A stretch of 64,000 bases of DNA from Petrolisthes cinctipes. Lineage: Eukaryota > Arthropoda > Malacostraca > Decapoda > Porcellanidae. Within the stretch, counting starts at the first letter, position 1, and every line of letters starts with the position of its first letter. A program made the translations under genes and the position numbers. Of the stretch, positions 54,790-64,000 are shown in pieces. The notes under the pieces are model-generated. The model had not been told where the DNA came from, ran no database searches, and worked only from the letters and a program-made list of their open reading frames with translations. The DNA is taken from positions 62,001-126,000 of the forward strand of contig JAWQEG010000416.1 of assembly GCA_033782935.1 (NCBI GenBank). Direction: 5' to 3'.

Positions 54790-57700
54790 AGCCAGTTCTC
54801 GAACGGCTCACGGATGTAGGCATGCACATATCGACTTTGGACACTTAAAATATCGATTTTTAGCATGTTTTGAGCCTATATTTTGAAAACATTCTAGCAC
54901 TGAGTAGGCATGTACAGATCGCTTCTGGGACCCAAAAATATCGAATTTTCGGGTGTTTTGAGGTTGAATTTGGGATATAAACGGGTGCAGAAGATGCATA
55001 CACATATTGACTTGGGGCACCTAAAATATCGATTTTCAGCATGTTTTGGGCCTGTATCTGAGTAGGCATGTACAGATCGCTTCTGGGACCCCAAAATATC
55101 GAATTTTCGGGTGTTTGGAGAATGAATTCGAGATATAAACGGGTACAGAAGATGCATGCACATATCGACTTTTGGGCACCTAAAATATCGATTTTGAGCA
55201 TGTTTTGGGTCTGTATTTTGAAAACATTCTAACTAGGAGTAGGCATGTACAGATCGCTTCTAGGACCCAAAAATACCGAATTTTCGGGTGTTTTGAGCCT
55301 GAATTTGAGATATAAACGGGTACAGAGATGCATGCACATATCGACTTTGGACACTTAAAATATCGATTTTTAGCATGTTTTGGGCCTGTATTTTGAAAAT
55401 ACTCTAACACGGAGTAGGCAAGTACAGATCGCTTCTGGGACCCCAAAATATCGAATTTTCGGGTGTTTGGAGCCTGAATTTGAGATTTAAACGGGTACAG
55501 AAGATGCATCCACATATCGACTTTTGGGCACCTAAAAGATCGATTTTCAGTATGTTTTGGGCCTGTATATTGAAAATACTCTAATACGGAGTAGGCATGT
55601 ACAGATCGCTTCTGGGACCCCAAAATATCGGGTTTTCGGGTGTTTTGGGCCTGAATTTGAGATATCGACTTTGGGCACCTAAAATGTCGATTTTTAGCAT
55701 GTTTTGGGCCTATATTTTTAAAAACACTCTAGCACTGAGTAGGCATGTACAGATCGCTTATGGGACCCCATAATACCGAATTTTCGGGTGTTTTAAGCCT
55801 GAATTTGAGATATAAACGGGTACAGAAGATGCATGCACATAACGACTTTTGGGCACCTAACAGATCGATTTTCAGTATGTTTTAGGCCAGTATTTTGAAA
55901 ATACTCTAACACGGAGTAGGTATGTACAGATCGCTTCTTGGACCCCAAAATATCGAATTTTCGGGTGTTTGGAGCCTGAATTTGAGATATAAACGGGTAC
56001 AGAAAATACATGCACATATTGACTTTGTGCACCTAAAATATCGATTTTCAGTATGTTTTGGGCCTGTATTTTGAAAATACTCTAACACGGAGTAAGTATG
56101 TACAGATCGCTTCTGGGACCCCAAAATACCGAATTTTCGGGTGTTTTGAGCCTGAATTTGAGATATCAACGGGTACAGAAGATGCATGCACATATCGACT
56201 TTTGAGCACCTAAAAGATCGATTTTCGGTATGTTTTGGGCCTGTATATTGAAAATACTCTAATACGGAGTAGGCATGTACAGATCGCTTCTGGGACCCCA
56301 AAATATCGGGTTTTCGGGTGTTTTGGGCCTGAATTTGAGATATCGACTTTGGGCACCTAAAATGTCGATTTTTAGCATGTTTTGAGCCTATATTTTTAAA
56401 AACACTCTAGCACTGAGTAGGCATGTACAGATCACTTATGGGACCCCATAATACCGAATTTTCGGGTGTTTTAAACCTGAATTTGAGATATAAACGGGTA
56501 CAGAAGATGCATGCACATAACGACTTTTGGACACCTAACAGATCGATTTTCAGTATGTTTTAGGCCTGTATTTTGAAAATACTCTAACACGAAGTAGGTA
56601 TGTACAGATCGCTTCTTGGACCCCAAAATATCGAATTTTCGGGCGTTTGGAGCCTGAATTTGAGATATAAACGGGTACAGAAAATGCATGCACATATTGA
56701 CTTTGTGCACCTAAAATATCGATTTTCAGTATGTTTTGGGCCTATATTTTGAAAATACTCTAACACGGAGTAAGTATGTACAGATCGCTTCTGGGACCCC
56801 AAAATACCGAATTTTCGGGTGTTTTGAGCCTGAATTTGAGATATCAACGGGTACAGAAGATGCATGCACATATCGACTTTTGGGCACCTAAAAGATCGAT
56901 TTTCGGTATGTTTTGGGCCTGTAATTTGAAAATACTCTAACACGGAGTAGGCATGTACAGATCGCTTCTGGGACCCCAAAATATCGAATTTTCGTTTTTT
57001 TTGGGCCTGAATTTGAGATATCGACTTTGGGCACCTAAAATATCGATTTTTAGCATGTTTTGGGCCTATATTTTGAAAATATTCTAGCACTAAGTAGGCA
57101 TGTACAGATCACTTCTGGGACCCCAAAATATCGAATTTTCGGGTGTTTTGAGTTTGAATTTGAGATATAAACGGGTACAGAAGATGCATGCACATCTCTA
57201 CTTTGGTCACCTAAAATATCGATTTTCAGCATGTTTTAGGCCTGTATTTTGAAAATACTCTAACACGGAGTAGGCATGTAGAGATCGCTTCTGGGACCCC
57301 AAAATATCGAATTTTTGGGTGTTTGGAGCCTGAATTTGAGATATAAACGGGTACAGAAGATGCATCCACATATCGACATTTGGGCACCTAAAAGATCGAT
57401 TTTCAGTATGTTTTGGGCCTGTATATTGAAAATACTCTAATACGGAGTAGGCATGTACAGATCGCTTCTGGGACCCCAAAATATCGGGTTTTCGGGTGTT
57501 TTGGGCCTGAATTTGAGATATCGACTTTGGGCACCTAAAAATATCGATTTTTAGCATGTTTTGGGACTATATTTTGAAAATATTCTAGTACTGAGTAGGC
57601 ATGTACAGATCGCTTCTGGGACCCCAAAATACCGAATTTTCGGGTGTTTTGACCTGAATTTGAGATATAAACGGGTACAGAAGATGCATGCACATATCGA

Positions 57701-60700
57701 CTTTGGACACTTAAAATATCGATTTTTAGCATGTTTTGAGCCTATATTTTGAAAACATTCTAGCACTGAGTAGGCATGTACAGTTCGCTTCTGAGACCCA
57801 AAAAATATCGAATTTTCGGGTGTTTTGAGGTTGAATTTGGGATATAAACGGGTGCAGAAGATGCATACACATATTGACTTTGGTCACCTAAAATATCGAT
57901 TTTCAGCATGTTTTGGGCCTGTATTTTGAAAATACTCTAACACGGAGTAGGCAACTACAATTCGCTTCTGGGACCCCAAAATATCGAATGTTCGGGTGTT
58001 TGGAACCTGAATTTGAGATATAAACGGGTACAGAAGATACATCCACATTTCGACTTTTGGGCACCTAAAAGATCTATTTTCAGTATGTTTTGGGCCTGTA
58101 TAATGAAAATACTCTAACACGGAGTAGGCATGAACAGATCGCTTCTGGGACCCCAAAATATCGAAATTTCGGGTGTTTTGGGCCTGAATTTGAGATATCG
58201 ACTTTGGGCACCTAAAATATCGATTTTTAGCATTTTTTGGGCCTATATTTTGAAAATATTCTAGCACTGAGTAGGCATGTACAGATTGCTTCTGGGACCC
58301 CAAAATATCAAATTTTCGGGTGTTTTGATCCTGAATTTGAGATATAAACGGGTACAGAAGATGCATGCACATATCGACTTTTGTGCACCTAAAAGATAGA
58401 TTTTCAGTATGTTTTGGGCCTGTATCTTGAAAACATTCTAACTAGGAGTAGGCATGTACAGATCGCTTCTGGGACCCCAAAATATCGAATTTTCGGGTCT
58501 TTTGGGCCTGAATTTGAGATATCGACTTTGGGCACCTAAAATATCGATTTTTAGCATGTTTTGGGCCTATATTTCGAAAATATTCTAGCCCTAAGTAGGC
58601 ATGTACAGATCGCTTCTGGGACCCCAAAATATCAAGTTTTCGGGTGTTTTGATCCTGAATTTGAGATATAAACGAGTACAGAAGATGCATGCACATATCG
58701 ACTTTTGGGTACCTACAATATCGATTTTAAGCATATTTTGGGTCTGTATCTTGAAAACATTCTAACTAGGAGTAGGAATGTACAGATCGCTTCTAAGACC
58801 CAAAAATACCGAATTTTCGGGTGTTTTGAGCCTGAACTTGAGATATAAACGTGTACAGAAGATGCATGCACATATCGACTTTGGACACTTAAAATATCGA
58901 TTTTTAGCATGTTTTGAGCCTATATTTGGAAAACATTCTAGCACTGAGTAGGCATGTGCAGATCGCTTCTGGGACCCAAAAATATCGAATTTTCGGGTGT
59001 TTTGAGGTTGAATTTGAGATATAAACGAGTGCAGAAGATGCATACACATATTACCTTTGGGCACTTAAAATATCGATTATCAGCATGTTTTGGGCCTGTA
59101 TCTGAGTAGGCATGTACAGATCGCTTCTGGGACCCCAAAATATCGAATTTTCGGGTGTTTTGATCCTGAATTTGAGATATGAACGGGTACAGAAGATGCA
59201 TGCACATATCGACTTTAGACACTTAAAATATCGATTTTTAGCATGTTTTGAGCCTATATTTTGAAAACATTCTAGCACTGAGTAAGCATGTACAGTTAGC
59301 TTCTGGGACCCAAAAAATATCGAATTTTCGGGTGTTTTGAGGTTGAATTTGGGATATAAACGGGTGCAGAAGATGCATACACATATTGACTTTGGTCATC
59401 TAAAATATCGATTTTCAGCATGTTTTGGGCCTGTATTTTGAAAATACTCTAACACGGAGTAGGCAAGTACAGATCGCTTCTGGGACCCCAAAATATCGAA
59501 TGTTCGGGTGTTTGGAGCCTGAATTTGAGATATAAACGGGTACAGAAGATATTATCCACATTTCGACTTTTGGGCACCTAAAAGATCGATTTTCAGTATG
59601 TTTTTGGGCCTGTATATTGAAAATACTCTAATACGGAGTAGGCATGTACAGTTCGCTTCTGGGACCCAAAAATATCGAAATTTCGGGTGTTTTGGGCCTG
59701 AATTTGAGATATCGACTTTGGGCACCAAAAATATCGATTTTTAGCATTTTTTGGGCCTATATTTTGAAAATATTCTAGCACTGAGTAGGCATGTACAGAT
59801 TGCTTCTGGGACCCCAAAATATCAAATTTTTGGGTGTTTTGAGCCTGAATTTGAGATATAAACGGGTACAGAAAATGCATGCACATATCGACTTTTGAGC
59901 ACCTAAAATATCGATTTTGAGCATGTTTAGGGTCTGTATCTTGAAAACATTCTAACTAGGAGTAGGCATGTACAGATCGATTCTGGGACCCCAAAATATC
60001 GAATTTTCGTGTGTTTTGGGCCTCAATTTTAAAATCGACTTTGGGCACCTAAAATATCGATTTTTAGCATGTTTTGGGCCTATAATTTTGAAAATATTCT
60101 AGCACTAAGTAGGCATGTACAGATCACTTCTTGGACCCCAAAATATCGAATTTTTGGGTGTTTTGAGCCTGAATTTGAGATATAAACGGGTACAGAAAAT
60201 GCATGCACATATCGACTTTTGGGCACCTAAAAGATCGATTTTCAGTATGTTTTGGGCCTGTATTTTAAAAATACTCTAACACTGAGTAGGCATGTACAAT
60301 TCGCTTCTGGGACCCCAAAATATCGAATTTTCGGGTGTTTTGGGCCTGAATTTTAGATATCGACTTTGTGCACCTAAAATATCGATTTTTAGCATGTTTT
60401 GAGCCTATATTTTGAAAAAATTCTAGCACTGAGTAGGCATGTACAGATCGCTTCTGGAACCAAAAAATTATCGAATTTTCGGGTGTTTTGAGGTTGAATT
60501 TGGGATTTAAACGGGTGCAAAAGATGCATACACATATTGACTTTGATCACGTAAAATATCGATTTTCAGCATGTTTTGGGCCTGTATTTGAAAATACTCT
60601 AACACGGAGTAGGCAAGTACAGATCACTTCTGGGACCCAAAAATATAGAATTTTCGGGTGTTTGGAGCCTGAATTTGAGATATAAACGGGTAAAGAAGAT

Positions 60701-63700
60701 ACATGCACGTATCGACTTTTGGGCACCTAAAATATCGATTATCTGTATGTTTTGGGCCTATATTTTATAAATACTCTAACACGGAGTAGGTATGTACAGA
60801 TCGCTTCTAGGACCCCAAAATATCGAATTTTCGGGTGTTTAAGGACTGAATTTGAGATATCGACTTTGGGCACCTAAAATATCGATTTTTAGCATGTTTT
60901 GAACCAGTATTTTGAAAACATTCTAGCACTGAGTAGGCATGTACAGATCGCTTCTGGGACCCCGAAATATCGAATTTTCGGGTGTTTTAAGCCTGAATTT
61001 GAGATATAAACGGGTACAAAAAATGCATGCACATATTAACTTTGGGCACCTAAAATATCGATTTTAAGCATGTTTTGGGCCTGTATTTTGAAAATACTCT
61101 AACACGGAGTAGGCAAGTACAGATCGCTTCTGGGACCCCAAAATATCGAATGTTCGGGTGTTTGGAGCCTGAATTTGAGATATAAACGGGTACAGAAGAT
61201 ATTATCCACATTTCGACTTTTGGGCACCTAAAAGATCGATTTTCAGTATGTTTTGGGCCTGTATATTGAAAATACTCTAATACGGAGTAGGCATGTACAG
61301 ATCGCTTCTGGGACCCCAAAATATCGAATTTTAGGGTGTTTTGGGCCTGAATTTGATATATCGACTTTGGGCACCTAAAATATCGATTTTTAGCATTTTT
61401 TGGGCCTATATTTTGAAAATATTCTAGCACTGAGTAGGCATGTACAGATTGCTTCTGGGACCCCAAAATATCAAATTTTCGGGTGTTTTGATCCTGAATT
61501 TGAGATATAAACGGGTACAGAAAATGCATGAACATATCGACTTTTGAGCACCTAAAATATCGATTTTGAGCATGTTTTGGGTCTGTATCTTGAAAACATT
61601 CTAACTAGGAGTAGGCATGTACAGATCGCTTCTAGGACCCAAAAATACCGAATTTTCGGTTGTTTTGAGCCTGAATTTGAGATATAAACGGGTACAGAAG
61701 ATGCATGCACATATCGACTTTGGACACTTAAAATATCGATTTTTAGCATGTTTTGAGCCTATATTATGAAAACATTCTAGCACTGAGTATTCATGTACAG
61801 CTCGCTTCTGGGACCCAAAAATATCGAATTTTCGGGTGTTTTGAGCCTGAATTTGAGATATAAACGAGTGCAGAAGATGCATACACATATTAACTTTGGG
61901 CCCCAAAAATATCGATTTTCAGCATGTTTTGGGCCTGTATCTGAGTACGAATGTACAGATCGCTTCTGGGACCCCAAAATATCGAATTTTCGGGTGTTTT
62001 GAGCCTGAATTTGAGATATAAACGGGTACAGAAGATGCATGCACATATCGACTTTTGGGCACCTAAAAGATCGATTTTCAGTATGTTTTGGGCTTGTATT
62101 TTGAAAATACTCTAACACGGAGTGGGCATGTACAGATCGATTCTGGGACCCCAAAATATAGAATTTTCGTGTGTTTTGGGCCTCAATTTTAATATCGACT
62201 TTGGGCACCTAAAGTATCAATTTTTAGCATGTTTTGGGCCTATATTTTGAAAATATTCTAGCACTAAGTAGGCATGTACAGATCACTTCTTGGACCCCAA
62301 AATATCGAATTTTTGGGTGTTTTGAGCCTGAATTTGAGATATAAACGGGTACAGAAGATGCATGCACATATCGACTTTGGAAACTTAAAATATCGATTTT
62401 TTGCATGTTTTGAGCCTACATTTTGAAAACATTCTAACTAGGAGTAGGCATGTACAGATCGCTTCTAGGACCCAAAAATACCGAATTTTCGGTTGTTTTG
62501 AGCCTGAATTTGAGATATAAACGGGTACAGAAGATGCATGCACATATCGACTTTGGACACTTAAAATATCGATTTTTAGCATGTTTTGTGCCTATATTAT
62601 GAAAACATTCTAGCACTGAGTATTCATGTACAGCTCGCTTCTGGGCACCCAAAAATATCGAATTTTCGGGTGTTTTGAGCCTGAATTTGAGATATAAACG
62701 AGTGCAGAAGATGCATACACATATTAACTTTGGGCACCAAAAATATCGATTTTCAGCATGTTTTGGGCCTGTATCTGAGTACGAATGTACAGATCGCTTC
62801 TGGGACCCCAAAATATCGAATTTTCGGCTGTTTTGAGCCTGAATTTGAGATATAAACGGGTACAGAAGATGCATGCACATATCGACTTTTGGGCACCTAA
62901 AAGATCGATTTTCAGTATGTTTTGGGCTTGTATTTTGAAAATACTCTAACACGGAGTGGGCATGTACAGTTCGTTTCTGGGACCCCAAAATATCGAATTT
63001 TCGGGTGTTTTGGGCCTGAATTTGATATATCAACTTTGGGCACCTAAAATATCGATTTTCAGAATGTTTTGGGCCTGTATTTTGAAAATACTCTAACACG
63101 GAGTATGCAGGTACAGATCGCTTCTGGGACCCCAAAATATCGAATTTTCGGGTGTTTGGAGTCTGAATTTGAGATATAAAAGGGTACAGAAGATGCATCC
63201 ACATTTCGACTTTTGGGCACCTAAAAGATCGATTTTCAGTATGTTTTAGGCTTGTAATTTGAAAATACTCTAACACGGAGTAGGCATGTACAGTTCGCTT
63301 CTGGTACCCCAAAATATCGAATTTTCGGGTGTTTTGGGCCTGAATTTGAGATATCGACTTTGGGCACCTAAAATATCGATTTTTCGCATGTTTTGGGCCT
63401 ATATTTTAAAAACAATCTAGCACTGAGTAGGCATGTACAGATCGCTTCTGGGACCCCAAAATACCGAATTTTAGGGTGTTTTGAGCCTGAATTTGAGATA
63501 TAAACGGGTACAGAAGATGCATGCACATATCGATTTTTGGGCACATAAAAGATCGATTTTCAGTATGTTTTGGGCTTGTATTTTGAAAATACTCTAACAC
63601 GGAGTAGGCATGTACAATTCGCTTCTGGGACCCCAAAATACCGAATTTTCGGGTGTTTTGAGCCTGAATTTGAGATATAAACTGGTCCAGAAGATGCATG

Positions 63701-64000
63701 CACATATCGACTTTGGACACTTATAATTTCGATTTTTAGCATGTTTTAAACCTATATTTTGAAAAAATTCTAGCACTGAGTAGGCAAGTACAAATCGCTT
63801 CTGGAACCAAAATTTTTTCGAATTTTCGGGTGTTTTGAGGTTGAATTTGGGATATAAACGGGTGCAGAAGATGCATACACATATTGACTTTGGTCACCTA
63901 AAATATCGATTTTCAGCATGTTTTGGGCCTGTATTTTGAAAATACTCTAACACGGAGTAGGCAAGTACAGATCACTTCTGGGACCCCAAAATATCGAATT
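54790..64000. repeat. satellite DNA array, 175-178-bp monomers with higher-order structure
   Basis: More than 50 monomers run to the window end. Each contains GTACAGATCGCTTCTGGGACC, AAAATATCGAATTTTCGGGT (given here as separate parts), a GAGATATAAACGGG block and a TATCGACTTTGGGCACC block. Shorter monomers are about 148 bp (lacking AAACGGGTACAGAAGATGC) and 158 bp (lacking the CTAACACGG region). Between 55599 and 57603 a four-monomer unit of 678 bp (177, 176, 177 and 148) repeats about three times. Later parts show another period near 833 bp. Frames of up to about 290 codons on the minus strand reflect the few stops in the monomer, not genes. Confidence 0.95.

Noticed and set aside
54808..63776. 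Dozens of minus-strand frames of 60-290 codons with similar sequences
   Set aside because: They are satellite monomers read in frame. Monomer lengths of 176-178 and 148 bp shift the frame, and stops are simply rare in the unit.
54790..64000. A CENP-B box in the satellite
   Set aside because: ATCGAATTTTCGGGT resembles the motif, but the spacing between TTCG and CGGG is one base short and the required central A is missing.

Overview
This window is eukaryotic, intron-bearing, AT-rich repetitive DNA from an animal. The mix of element families (Penelope-like element, I-clade LINE with RNase H, PHD-bearing CR1/L2-type LINE, Gmr1-like Ty3/gypsy, hAT, PIF/Harbinger, Tc1/mariner and piggyBac-type MITEs, long satellite arrays) fits an invertebrate, most plausibly a decapod crustacean. 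That placement is inference. I recognise no conventional host gene. The only reading frame that looks intact and spliced is a HARBI1/PIF-Harbinger nuclease at 45958-48079, which could be a transposon gene or a domesticated copy.

Layout. 1-2220: 3' part of a Penelope-like retroelement (RT plus GIY-YIG endonuclease) with a promoter-like 3' repeat and a degraded hammerhead-like motif. 2490-5140: tRNA-derived SINE head, a LINE-tail/SINE copy and a 64-bp minisatellite. 5529-10990: a complete, apparently very young non-autonomous LTR retrotransposon (1,715-bp LTRs, TAGA target duplication). 12090-13840: microsatellites, a LINE endonuclease scrap, a transposase-like scrap and a mariner MITE. 14390-20520: a decayed minus-strand Ty3/gypsy element in which integrase precedes reverse transcriptase (Gmr1 order), split by a 701-bp mariner-type MITE. 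20930-24480: a decayed APE-type LINE. 24755-26465: a CT-rich minisatellite. 26605-30483: a minus-strand CR1/L2-type LINE with a PHD finger and a 2A-like remnant.

31312-36270: two hAT transposase relics, one split by a TA-flanked inverted-repeat element and preceded by a piggyBac-type MITE. 36535-37170: an LTR fragment related to the 5.5-11 kb element. 37846-41942: a broken gene for an XPG/FEN1-like nuclease inside inverted repeats (56 of 58 outer bases match), with a 601-bp near-palindromic MITE nested in its left arm. I consider this the most interesting object here; it resembles the XPG-nuclease-encoding Academ class of DNA transposons. 42640-45060: small repeats, possible zinc-finger exons and two LINE-tail/SINE copies. 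45958-48079: spliced Harbinger nuclease. 48820-49451: gag-protease fragment. 49510-54440: I-clade LINE (EN, RT, RNase H). 54630-64000: a mariner MITE followed by more than 9 kb of satellite DNA made of 175-178-bp monomers with a local 678-bp higher-order unit, running off the window.

How the parts relate. The region is a nest of insertions whose order can be read from the breaks: MITEs cut the gypsy, hAT and XPG-type elements, and the young LTR element cut an older tandem repeat. The short dispersed repeats at 3.5, 44.2 and 44.9 kb share their 3' ends with the I-clade LINE, suggesting that this LINE's machinery copied them. Positions were read by eye and boundaries without stated inverted repeats or target duplications are approximate.
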